A stretch of DNA of 64,000 nucleotides, taken from the NCBI GenBank assembly GCA_023091735.1, contig JALKBU010000087.1, positions 25,308 to 89,307 on the forward strand. The letters are read 5' to 3'. Each line of letters opens with the position of its first letter. Within the stretch, counting starts at the first letter, position 1. The position numbers and the translations under genes were made by a program. Below the pieces are notes generated by a model that ran no database searches, was not told the DNA's origin, and saw nothing but the letters and a program-made list of their open reading frames with translations. This DNA is from Trichomonas tenax (Eukaryota; Parabasalia; Trichomonadida; Trichomonadidae). This document shows, one piece after another, positions 9,573 through 20,500 of this stretch.

Positions 9573-11573
9573 ATGTCGACAAAGCCTGTTATTTATGTTA
9601 CATGCAAAGGCAAAAACCAAAACGCAGAGCCAATGATAATAAAGCTCTCGAGGTCACTCAAAACTATCATGGAAGATGCCGCCGCTGTCCTTTCTAGACC
9701 TCCAATTCGCTGTTTGTACGATAAAGACATGAATCTTATTACAGACATAAAGCAGATTAAACCGGGTGACTTAGTGATATGTTCCATACTTCCAGCTGAT
9801 CAGCAGAAGATCGTGCAGCCGAATAAACTTAATTTTTCGGGATTAGTCAATATATCACCGAAACAGAGTAAACAAAGTGAAGCAGGGGAGAGGTCACCTT
9901 CGCCAGCGAGAAATGAAAAGTCGCAGTCAAAAATTTCGCGACTCAACTCAGATAAAGCTTTACAAGCAAATCAGAGATCGAATTCACCATCGAAACCAGA
10001 AAAATCACCAGAAAGAAAACAATTTACAGGTTCTCCATCTAAATATGAAGAACAAAATCAAGATGAACAGACAACGGCAAGGAAAGACAAGAATAGTGTT
10101 ATATCCAGCCACCAGAATTCAGCTTCAAAGTCAAACATTCCTTTACCGCCAGATAACAATTCGACTCCAAAGATTCCAGCACAAACAGAGTATCCTGAGC
10201 ACTTATCCGATATCAATATCAATTACAGAGACATAGCGGCGAATTCGAGCCAGAACGAAAATAACAATATGGAATACGATCCAAACAAATCTCCAGACAA
10301 TATTTCCGTTCAATCCAAGAAGAAGGAAGCTGACGCTAGATCAATTACAGCCAAATTACGCTTAACACGCGAAATGTTGACAAACGATGCCGAAAGAATC
10401 GAAGAAACAGCAGAAGCACACATAACAAATCAACTTTGTCAATTGGTTGGTGAAATTCCCGAACACTCTCAAGATTTGGACAAAGAAGCTCTTAAGATTC
10501 TCAGAGATCACACATTCGTTACTCCTGTTCAACCACCATCATTTTCATTCATAGGAAGAATTGCCATTGTCGGTCCAAAGCAGTCCGGCAAGTCAACTTT
10601 CTTGAAGATCCTTTCAACAAAATATATTCAATTATTAAATACGATGAAACTCCAAAAGAGAACCGCAGTTTTCGTTTACGATTTCGATAACTTCAAGAAA
10701 TCCACAAAGAATATTTTCGAATTCTACGGAAAATTTGTTCAATCATCGATTTTACAACTTGCTGAGCAATATCCGCTCCTCAAAATGCATCCACAGAGAA
10801 AAGATGCCGATGATTCAACACACAGTACAGACAAAACACCAATATTAGATGAACTTATTCGTGCATTTTATCAATTCACGAGAAACGAACAATTCAAGCC
10901 ATTAAGCCATCAGAAGTTCAAATATGTTCCATTTGATTCACTTTACTCTGACATTAACGCGTTAGTTGAGAATATTCAAGAATCATTAACAAAACCAAAC
11001 GGAATTTCTGAATTTTTGACAGCAACATTCCTTCTCCCAAGCAGCTTGGCCTATATCTTCGGTTACAGCAATGTGCACTTCATTATTGATCACTTAGAAG
11101 CTTTGGATGTTGATGTTAAACCAAGATCTCCATTTGCAACAAAAGAGAATGTTTCATTGATCAATTATCTCAATAACTTGCTTGAGGACACATCATACTT
11201 CATCAGCTGCACAAAAGAAGACAAGTTATTCGCTATTCTCGACATTTTAGGGCTCAGAATGAGCACAGAGATCAAATTCGTCATTGGCTTAGTTTCCGAC
11301 CAAAGTAAGCTCAAAGAGGTTAAACTCGAACTCGATGATGGATCGAAAGCCAATCTTCTCTTCAACTACTGTGGAGGCTGCAGTGGATATATCGCAAAAT
11401 GGCAGGACTTTGTCAAGCTCTATCAGAGCTTTAAGCCAAAAAGAAAACCAACACTCGCAGAAGAAAAGAACAGACTCAAACTTAAGACAATTCTCAACGA
11501 TCTCATCTCTATTCTGTTTGCTGATTGTGAGCGAACAGTTGTTAATTTTACCGTTCCTCAGGATAAGAAGTAA
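9573..11573 (+). CDS. Doublecortin-like and P-loop domain protein
   Basis: 666 aa. Residues about 5-75 resemble a doublecortin (DCX) domain, with the RCLYDKDMNLITDIKQIKPG segment matching the DCX 'RLYTxxG...SLDDLxDG' region; such domains bind tubulin. Residues 95-260 are low-complexity, rich in Ser, Pro, Lys and Asn. A helical segment (265-310) precedes a P-loop GPKQSGKST at about 334-342. A later VHFIIDHLEALDVD near 505 looks like the acidic Walker B or sensor position. The same GPxxSGK and IxDH[LV] pair occurs twice in the 959-aa protein at 52.1-55.0 kb. I cannot place this NTPase in a named family. A microtubule-linked NTPase is inference. Confidence 0.8.
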   Translation: MSTKPVIYVTCKGKNQNAEPMIIKLSRSLKTIMEDAAAVLSRPPIRCLYDKDMNLITDIKQIKPGDLVICSILPADQQKIVQPNKLNFSGLVNISPKQSKQSEAGERSPSPARNEKSQSKISRLNSDKALQANQRSNSPSKPEKSPERKQFTGSPSKYEEQNQDEQTTARKDKNSVISSHQNSASKSNIPLPPDNNSTPKIPAQTEYPEHLSDININYRDIAANSSQNENNNMEYDPNKSPDNISVQSKKKEADARSITAKLRLTREMLTNDAERIEETAEAHITNQLCQLVGEIPEHSQDLDKEALKILRDHTFVTPVQPPSFSFIGRIAIVGPKQSGKSTFLKILSTKYIQLLNTMKLQKRTAVFVYDFDNFKKSTKNIFEFYGKFVQSSILQLAEQYPLLKMHPQRKDADDSTHSTDKTPILDELIRAFYQFTRNEQFKPLSHQKFKYVPFDSLYSDINALVENIQESLTKPNGISEFLTATFLLPSSLAYIFGYSNVHFIIDHLEALDVDVKPRSPFATKENVSLINYLNNLLEDTSYFISCTKEDKLFAILDILGLRMSTEIKFVIGLVSDQSKLKEVKLELDDGSKANLLFNYCGGCSGYIAKWQDFVKLYQSFKPKRKPTLAEEKNRLKLKTILNDLISILFADCERTVVNFTVPQDKK

Positions 11574-12038
11574 TTTATGAATATTTAAACTAAAATTAAT
11601 TGTTATTCCACAAAAAAATTATCATTCAACAATTTTAATCAAATGCTATAAATCTCATCAGCAATTGAATCTAGCCATATATTATTTGTTTCTAAAATTC
11701 GATTTTTTAAAATTTTTTAATATATTTTTGCAAGAAATCGAAAACCATTGAAAAACATTCATTAAAGATAAAATATTTTCGATTGTATAATTGCCTAAAC
11801 GCTCAATTTTAATAAATATTAATATGTAATTAATTTTATAGCAGCGATTCAAAACTATTCAAGCTATAAAGCGCTTATATCTGTGCAAAGATGTTTGATA
11901 TTTAATATTAAAACAACTCAAAATTTTCAGATTCAAAGAGAGTTAAGCTGTATATTATGTTTAAAATGGTAAAGCAATGCTCAAGACAATGAAAGATTTA
12001 AAATAATAAAGTTATAAAATAGGCTAATATTAGTATAT
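11574..12038. other. AT-rich intergenic, convergent
   Basis: Space between the 3' ends of the doublecortin-like gene and the Rab gene. No ORF, RNA gene or repeat seen. Confidence 0.5.
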
Positions 12039-12632
12039 TCAGCAGCAACCGCCCTTCTTACCCTCGTTGTTTGCTGGCGTCAAGTCTACAGTCGGCTGAT
12101 TGGACTGATAGACCATTGTGCAGCATTTCGCCGCTTCTGTGAATAATTCGTGCACGCCATTCTTCTTGTTTGCCGATGTGATGCAGTGCATGTACGCCTC
12201 CTGCTCGTCGACGAGTTTCTGTCCTTTTTCTCTGACTTTCAGCAGCTGTTCCGGTGTCAATGTATCGGACTTTGTGCTTACAAGGAAAATGATGCTGTCG
12301 GGGACTTCAGACCTGACTCTTTCGACCCAACTTGGGACTGTGTCCTCGGTTGACGCGTCATAACAAACGAAAGCGATGTGTGAATCGCGATAAAACATCT
12401 GGGAGATGGCCTGGAACCTCTCCTGGCCGGCAGTGTCCCAGATTTGGAGTTCCACGCGTGTTCCGCCGGGCAAATTTATCGTAGCGTTGCAAGAAGCAGG
12501 AGCAACAGTCGGAAGTGCTTGAAGATCGAACGGATTTTCGAAATACGCGCTGACTAGACTCGTTTTGCCGACGCCGCTCGAGCCAACGAGAATGACTTTC
12601 ATCGCGTATGCGTGGGCTGAAGATTTGTACAT
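12039..12632 (-). CDS. Rab-family small GTPase
   Basis: 197 aa from ATG 12632; an upstream in-frame ATG at 12659 sits in TTTTTACATGG, which resembles the recurrent promoter element, so the inner start is preferred. P-loop GSSGVGKTS (G1), WDTAGQE (G3) and TSANKK (G5 region) are present. The G4 motif is TKSD instead of NKxD, so guanine specificity is altered or relaxed. The tail KKGGCC is a double-geranylgeranylation signal, anchoring it to membranes. It acts in vesicle traffic; the exact Rab class is not clear. GC content is higher than the neighbours. Confidence 0.9.
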   Translation of the reverse strand: MYKSSAHAYAMKVILVGSSGVGKTSLVSAYFENPFDLQALPTVAPASCNATINLPGGTRVELQIWDTAGQERFQAISQMFYRDSHIAFVCYDASTEDTVPSWVERVRSEVPDSIIFLVSTKSDTLTPEQLLKVREKGQKLVDEQEAYMHCITSANKKNGVHELFTEAAKCCTMVYQSNQPTVDLTPANNEGKKGGCC

Positions 12633-13455
12633 TATATTTTTGTCACTTTTTATCACCATGTAAAAACAAAGGTAGGTGGAGTTTTAGCCTTAAATTTTTT
12701 TTAACTTCCGTAATAGTTTAGATGGAGCTGGAGAGGTCAATACCGTGCACAGCTTGTTCTTACGTACACAATATAATTTACACGAGATATAGAGTGTTCT
12801 TATTTGAATGAAAAGCAGAACATAGCCTGTTTTGTGAAACAAATTTTAATTTTGATCTCGAACTCGTTGTTTCACCATGAAACTTCAACCAAATGGTTCC
12901 AGCAGCAAGAGAAGTACTTTAATGACGTTAACTATATATGTTATTTTTCAAAATTTCGTATCTCAAAAGTTACAGGAGCTACACGCTCATCACTCAACAA
13001 GAATGCATAGAGCACACCATGCGTGCTCATTAAAGATTATTAGTCAAATCGCTCTTGACAATTTTGAGAAACGATTTGAATCGCGCAAATAAAGCCGACA
13101 TGATCTTGCAACATGTTCGGATTTTAGTTAACCTACTATCTCGTATGACATCTACCCCAATATTTTAGTATATAGATGTCAAAATTACTCAAATTTGAAT
13201 CAAAGTTCTTCAATCTGGCGGTTATTTATGGTTAAGCTATATTGTTCGTTTGGGCATACTATATAGAGTTAATCATGAGGTTTCTGTAAGATAAACTGAT
13301 TTTTTCACAATATTCTTCATTTGTGTGTAATAGTGATGTAATATAAAACTAATGTATTTTGGTTCTACTAGTAAAAGTGTTTATATTATCTTAAGCTTCA
13401 AACTACACAATTAACAATATTGAGGTAATTTTATTCATTATAGAAATAAAAAAAA

Positions 13456-13508
13456 GTGTGATTCAACTGGAATCGAACCAGGTCTGCGGAAGCAATACCA
13501 ATAGGCTA
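13456..13508 (-). pseudogene. Degenerate tRNA-like sequence
   Basis: On the minus strand a box A-like TAGCCTATTGGT (13497-13508) is followed by a perfect box B GGTTCGATTCC (13469-13479) in a CTGG...CCAG T-arm, then TGAATCACAC and a run of eight T (13448-13455) as a pol III terminator. The distance from box A to box B is about 15 nt too short for a normal anticodon arm, and the acceptor stem has no 5' partner. Best read as a truncated tRNA gene or a tRNA-derived repeat head. Confidence 0.4.
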
Positions 13509-13731
13509 AAGGATTTAAGGTTTTGCTTTTGGATTTTTGTTATTTAATAATTTTATCAAATTAGGGAATCAAATATCCTTGATTTTGTTGAATCACCCAA
13601 ATAATAAATGTATAATATAATAATATCCATTATTTATTTTGTAAAAATATTCAATATTAACCCTAAAAACATGAAAACATTATTTTTCAAACAAAATTTG
13701 CAAAATTTAGGCTATGCATGTCAAGTGAGGT

Positions 13732-13860
13732 GAGTTTCAACCCCCGGGTCTGGTCTTTTTGTACCAAAGGACAGATTGAAAAAAAAAAAAAATCCGGCCT
13801 CTGGCGATGATGACACCGCAAGGCCCCAAACGGGCCTTGAGAGTTGTACAATATCTTATA
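13732..13860. repeat. GC-rich structured island with A-tract
   Basis: A sharply GC-rich block in AT-rich DNA: CAACCCCCGGGTCTGGTC, a 13-A tract, then CCGGCCTCTGGCGATGATGA and a perfect 8-bp hairpin CAAGGCCC-CAAAC-GGGCCTTG (13819-13839), followed by a pyrimidine-rich tail. It looks like the end of a dispersed repeat or a non-coding RNA gene; the overlapping open frame has no independent support as protein. Confidence 0.4.
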
Positions 13861-13920
13861 TGTCCTTATTTTTTTCTTTTTTCTCTCCCTTTCTTTTTCC
13901 TTGTCTTCTTTTCTTAATTT

Positions 13921-14267
13921 TTAAATGTTTGATAAATTCAATGGTGCCTTGCACCTGGAACTGAAGTCCTTGGCATTAAATACTTTAATATTTGTGTCAA
14001 TAAATTCTATTATACTTTTTATTCCATATAATGAATTCACTATTGATTCATCAACTGTTGCATCTCTGTAAATAATAGCGTCGCCATTAATAAAAGGAAC
14101 TGATGCGATTGTTGTTTTTGGATCGAATATATCGTGTTGATCAAAATATATTCTTTTCCTAGTTATTCCATCACTTATAATTTGGAATTCATTGTCGAAT
14201 GTTAATTTATACTTTCCATAATACAATGACTAACTTCTTTCACTTTGATATGAATATTAATGGACAT
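13921..14267 (-). pseudogene. Frameshifted small ORF, unknown family
   Basis: A 100-codon open frame on the minus strand has no ATG. An ATG at 14267 starts a short peptide (MSINIHIKVKEV) in another frame that leads into it, so a frameshift near 14230 would join both. The product would be about 115 residues of mixed alpha/beta structure. Unknown function. It is divergent from the ORF at 14285 with only 17 bp between ATGs, too little for ordinary promoters, which suits decayed sequence. Confidence 0.35.
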
Positions 14268-14284
14268 TTTTAATAATAAATAAA

Positions 14285-14515
14285 ATGTTGTATTATTTGA
14301 AATCTAATGATCCCAACGATTACGACACACTGAAATTGTTAGGGACTCCTATAGCAACAACGGAACAATTAATGTTTAGAATAAAAAACTTTTCAACCAT
14401 TACATCATTTATTATTACAGACGAGACAGACATTATAAAGTTTAAGATCCTAAATGAAATTAGAACATTCAAATTTAAAGAAAAGACTAGTTATGAAATT
14501 CACTATTTTTGTTAA
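14285..14515 (+). CDS. Small hypothetical protein or relic
   Basis: 76 codons with ATG, no recognisable domain. It starts 17 bp from the broken ORF on the other strand and has no clear initiator element. Could be the 5' part of a truncated gene. Low confidence as an expressed gene. Confidence 0.3.
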   Translation: MLYYLKSNDPNDYDTLKLLGTPIATTEQLMFRIKNFSTITSFIITDETDIIKFKILNEIRTFKFKEKTSYEIHYFC

Positions 14516-14591
14516 ATGTAGGACGTTATTTAGTGTAGATGTGGAAGATGTTTAAATAAATAAACTGTTTAAAATATAACAAATAATAAAA

Positions 14592-17500
14592 TCAATTTGT
14601 GGAATTGATTAAGACGTACTTAACTTCGTCACTGGATTTAACGTAGACTCGAGCAACGAGACGACCGTCTTTGAGGATTGGAATCTGGACAAAGTTAGAT
14701 ACCATTGGAACGAAATCGATTCCAACACGTGTGATGTCTGATGAGAATGATCCAACGAGATCAACGCCACTGAGTGGAAGAGATTTAGAGTTGTGGCAGT
14801 TGATATCGAGGAATGGGATAATGTTAATGTTATGGGACTTGATGACATGCTTCACCTTCTCTTCATTGATGAATGTCTGGCACTTGGTGACAGCGAAATC
14901 AACGGAGTTCTCTTGCCTGACACTGATGCTCAAACGTTTCATCTTTTCTTCGATCATTCCGCCGTTCTCGTACATGTATGTAGAGATGAACTCCATGATC
15001 TTGTCTTTCTCGCGTGCCATGAGTGGGAACAGCTGGCAAGAAAGTGCACAGTTCTCGAAAACGTGTGCACGAGCGTTGAACAAATGAGTGTTGCGTGCAG
15101 AAATTTCTGAATCGAGCTTTGGAATGCCGCTCAATATCTGATCCTTCTTCATCTTTCTTGTTGTATTTTTGTGGATCTGCGCTGCAGATGATGGATGCTT
15201 GAAGAATAATTGATCGGCCTTTGTGAACAAACGAGATGTGAGTTCGAGATTACGGCCAATAACAAAGATGAAGAGTCTGAACTCGTTCGAAACGAAGTTC
15301 GCTCCGAGGTTCTTCGAAATTGGGCCAAGGATGTCCTCTAAGCTCTCCATTGATGTGCAGACTGTCATACACAGTGTGCCTGTCTGCATAGCTCCAGTAA
15401 CAGACTTCAAAGTCTTCGATGGAGCTGTAACAGACATCTTTCTGCCCTTGAGATATGAAATGAGTGATGAAATGGCGAAGATTGTGTCTGTGGACCTGAT
15501 GATGATTGGACGTGTATTGCCACTCATCTTGAAGATAGCGTCGACCTGCTGAAGTTGATTATTATCGATATGCAGCGGTCCTTCTGGTGAAAGACAAGCA
15601 GCGAGAACTGGTGTAACGACTTCACTGACAGTGCGAACGAAGTCATCCTTGCGAATGCCGTTGAGTGAGTAGAAAGCGCCTTCGATCATCTTCCATAATG
15701 ATGATGGAACTGTATATTTGTCGAACTTAGCGATAACTTCGCGAGACATCTCCAAGATCATTGGGAATTCAACCCAAAGAGATTTGAACTTCTCCTTATG
15801 CATTGCAAGCGTTGATTCGAGTTCTGAGATTTCTCTCAAGAACGCTTTCATGTCTGTTTGTACAGCTCTGTTGTTGAAGATTGCGCTGCCTGTGTTAATG
15901 AGAAGCTCACGAAGTGCTGCACGCTTCTCTTGGATTTGCTCTGTTGTGTGAACGATGTTGTTATCTGTCTTAACGGATTCGTTGTAGTTGTTTGTGTGAG
16001 TGAGCTCGAAAGCACGAAGAGCGATTTGTTCAGCATTAGTGTTGCTGTCGATGACGAAGCGAATGAGCTCGACATCCATACCGAGGCTTTCGATATGTGG
16101 AAGCTCATCAACTGCGAAGACAACGAAGAAGTCCTTCGGAACTTTGAGTGCTTCATTGTTGTAAACAAATGTGCTTCCTGTCTGAAGAGCGCGGCAAATA
16201 ACTGGAACGACGAGGTTTGGATTGTTGAAATCGAAGTCATAGATAACAATACCGACTTGCGATGAAATGGAATTAACGAATTCATCATTGAAAGTCTTAG
16301 AACGAGCGGAAATGAACTGAACGCTCTGCCTGCAGATGACCTTCTTGAGATATGATGTAGAAAGCTGATAAGCGTTCTCAGCAACGACCCAACGGCCGTT
16401 CTCTGGAGAAAGCATTGAAGTATTCTCTCTCCAATGTCTAGAAACAGGCATATCAGTGCGATTCCACTTCATAACGAGTGGCTCATCATCGGTCAAGAGA
16501 TCCTTGCGAGTGTAGCCTTCAAGTTTGATGGCGTTGAATATCTCATCACGTTCTTCATCGTTGTATGGACCAGCAACATTCAAGAAGACCATTTGGAGGA
16601 ATGAAAGCTTCTCTGAACGCATTGCTTCTTGCAAAACTTCTTTATATTCAGCATTGGTTGTTTCGACGTATTGAGTAACAACTTGTTCGATTGCCTTGTA
16701 ATCTTCGATGCTGTTTCTCTGCTTCTTAAGCTTGGCTTCGATATTTTCACGTTGTTTGATGAGCTTCTCTCTGTTTTCTGTGAGTTCCAATGTCTTGCGC
16801 TTGCAGGCGTTTAATTTCTCTGCAGCTTCATCGGATCTCTTGCGGAGTCCTTCAAGATTCTCTTCGACAACGGACATCTCTTTAACACGCTCCTTGTGGT
16901 TCCAGATTGCTTCAGCGTATGGGATGATGGCTCTGATGAAGACAGCGATGGCCTTAGCAGCTGAAGAAGCACGTTCGATGACAGAAAGTTGGAATTTCGG
17001 ATCATTGACGATTGAGCGGAGTTTGTTGACTGTATGTGGAGAAATGCTTTCGTTGACGGAAGCTGTGAGTTTGGCCTTGAATGATGCTTCACCCATAATC
17101 TTTCTGCCGAGAGCCCAAATCTTGTTCTTGCCATCTTCCGTGTTCATGTTCATGCCTTGCGTATCGATGCTGAGGAGTGATGTAACAGCTGGAACGATGA
17201 TAATGACACCCTGTGGTGGATTTGGCATATTCTTGATGACAGCGATATCTGTTGCTTTGATATTCTTGATTTCTGTTGTAGCTGCTTCTAGAATTGCGTT
17301 CGTCTTCGAAAGTTCTTGAGCGAGTTCTCTACGCATCTTATCGGCTTTGGCTTCTTCCTGACGCAAAATTGATGTCTCACGATCTGTGTTCGCGATTTCT
17401 TCTTCTGTAACTTTCTGCATCTCTTCGAGTTCCTTCGCGGACTTCTCGAATTCGACTGTCAAGTTTACGAGCTGCTGTTCCATTTCCTCACTCTTGCGAA

Positions 17501-20500
17501 TTTCTTCTGTGATGTATTCAGCAAGGCTGTGGGACAGTGTTCTCAACTTCTCGTAGTTCTCAAGACGTGTCTTGATCTTTGGGAATCTCTTGTTCTGGTA
17601 GTCAACGAATGCAGAAACAATGTGTGAAAGATTCTGGACTGATAAGAGATATGGATATCTCTGCATCAATGGAAGGTTCTTGAGTGCCTTGAATGTGTCG
17701 CCAATCATGTACTGCTTGACGCCAGTATCGTACGGGAATGCAATCAAATTGTTCATGACGGACTCTGTATGGCCATCAATGAAGTCATCGTGCGAGTAGA
17801 ACGGTGTGTAGATTGATGCGTTGGAGACAATCTCTGCATCAGCTTCGATGCTTCCAAGAGGTCTAAGATGGACAATAGCGAAGTGGAAGTTCATTTCGCA
17901 ATCGATCAAGAAATCAGCAATGATTTCGTTGTAGTTCTTCAATGTTTCCAGTGAGTTATCATTGAATGGATCAACGTATTGACCTGTCTTTGAGTAAAAG
18001 TCTGTCATAATTTGTAACAATTCACCGCGTGAGAATAAACCGAAGACATTGAATGTCTTCATCAATGTGTTCAACAAAACTTGATCCTTATCTGAAAGCG
18101 TGTTAGCATCGATGAACAAAACATGATGGTGCTTCTGCTTACCGGCTTCGAGTAATGTGTCATGGAATATCTGCATTAATGGAACGAAAAGCTGCTTTTC
18201 AACCAAAACAATGTTTCCAATTGCGCAGGCTTCTTTAACGAGATCTTTTCCTAATCTCATCTGCGATGTGAAGATTTCCAAGTGATTCTTTGGCATAGAA
18301 AGAGACTGCGAGATTGTGATGATATCCAATCTCAAGAAAGAGTTGATACCTCTCAAGTTAGAAAGATCGGATACTGCATCATCATCGTTAGCGGTGAATC
18401 TAAGAATAGAGATTCTTTTTGATGTTCTTCTCATGCCTTTACCTTGTTCCTCCTTCTTTCTCATTAAGTCAGCGAAGCAAGTAACTTCTCTGTAGTTCTC
18501 GGAGTTGAGATTTGTTAAGATGGAATTACCAGCAATATCGAAGACATTTGTTGTCAACTCCATTCCTAAAGCCTTTGATATGTTTCTCATCGACATAGAA
18601 ATTGCTGCGAGAATCTTCTCATCGTGCATAGCATCATAGAAGACTCTGACAGCTTGGTGAGCGAGAACGTCGCAAAGCTTCGCAGGTTCGTGATTGACCA
18701 TGATCTTGCCGACTCTCTGGAGAACAGCGAACAAGTGTGCCATAGAAAACTTGAATGATCCCTTGACAGCATCGAGCATATCGAGCAATAAGCCACTGAT
18801 TTCTGGTCTATCGATTTCCCAAAGGACTTTGACTGCCTGATAAACAGCGTGAATCTCAGCAATCTTTGACATCTCAGGAACAGCGATAGCGAATGTGTGC
18901 GAAGCCAATGGCATGTTGAGAGCGTCTGGATTGGAGAACAAGCAGAATGTGAGTCCGCATGTTGGCTCATTGTGGGCACCAATCTCTGATGGAATACCTC
19001 TGTGCATGAAGATGTATCTGACAATTTCAGCCGCCGTGTTTCTTGTTGAGCAATTGAATCCTAAGATTGACAACAAAGGAATTCTCAAAGCGAGAGACTT
19101 AACCGCGGATTGTGATGATTTAGAATCTGGTAAAATTGATGCCATCATTCTCCTCAATGTCTTGTGGTTATCTGTTGCTGTAAATGCGTACGCTTGTGGT
19201 GAGAATCTGTCCATGATGACTGGCATGTGCTGGATGATGTTGACAATGACAGACTGGTCGATTCCTGGTGGCGTAGCAATGATGACGTGTTGATTCCTCG
19301 AAAGAAGCTGCTGCGACAAGAAAGCGAGTGGTAATATAACAGCTGGATCGAAAAGAAGGTGCTTTGGTTCTCTATCAACGAGCTTGAGTGGATCACCGAT
19401 GATGTTGGACTCATTGAGTGATGCCCATGGCTCCCACTGATCCTTGTCTAAGTGGAAATAGACTTGGCTGATGTTCAAACCATTGAGGTTGATATCCTTC
19501 TTGATGGCGGCGTTTGTGAGCTTCTGATCGATCTTCTGTCTTGCTTCTCCAACAAGTCTACCAGCGAAGCTCCAGAACATTGAGAATACAACAAACTTTG
19601 GAACATTTTGGATGAGTTTTTCAGCTGTGCGCTTTACCTTTGATCCCATTGGGACCAAATAGAAGTTGTAAATGATTGCTCTCAATGTCTTGAAGAAAGC
19701 TGCAAGGCTCGAAAGATGCATCTCAACAGCGCCAAGGAAGTGATTGATGCTGTCTTCAGTAGCTTTGATTAACTCGGAAATATTGATGTGAGAAGAAAGA
19801 ATTGTGTGAGAAAGAGGTTCAACGATGTTCTTATCGTTCTCAAGTTTCCTCAAGAACCCATCAATTCTCTGCTTAACTGTAAGGAAGTCATCGCCAAGAT
19901 AGATCGTTGCGCACTGTGCAAGTGTTGCTGGCGATGCTCTTGAGATATCAGAAGTCTCGAAAATGAAGCGAGTTTCTGGTCTGAGGTTTGTGATAGAACC
20001 GTCACCGAAATACAAACGTCTTGATGATGTTAACCCAACAGAAAGTGTTTCCATCCAAACAGCATCTGCTGGACCATCGAAAATGATTGTATCCTTGTTC
20101 TGAAGCATCATAGAGAGTGCACCACTTGTTGCATCACCATATAAGTCATGTAAATCGTAAGCATAGGGGAATACATGGATTGGCGTAATTGTCTTGTAAT
20201 TGCAGTACTCCTTGATAAGAGCTGTCTTACCTGACAATGGTGGACCGTGTATGATAATTCCAAGATGCTTGTTGAGTGCTTCGTTGAGAGCGTTGAGTTT
20301 CTCGTTGAACTTTGGATCCTTGTGCATGTTGATCTTGTCGACCTTGATTGAGATGTTTGCATGTTTTCCAAATACTGAGTTGACGTATTCTATTACATCC
20401 TTTGCATCTTTTTCGCCGAACTTGTCAATGAGATTTCTAACAATTCTCTCATGAACTTCGCTTATTGGATCGTTTGTTGTGATTGGTGCCTTCTGGACGT

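Larger units (their letters stand above)
12660..13920. other. Intergenic with tRNA-like relic and GC island
   Basis: Contains a short ORF (12877-13092, ATG, 71 codons) that I do not trust, a 9-bp inverted repeat (13146-13154 with 13173-13181), a degenerate tRNA-like sequence and a GC-rich structured island; the last two are listed separately. Confidence 0.5.

Noticed and set aside
12877..13092. 71-codon ATG ORF MKLQPNGSSSKR...
   Set aside because: TCACC precedes the ATG, but two frames look equally open and no family is visible.
13776..13964. ORF starting in the A-tract
   Set aside because: Starts in poly-A and runs through a hairpin and pyrimidine tract; composition explains the frame.
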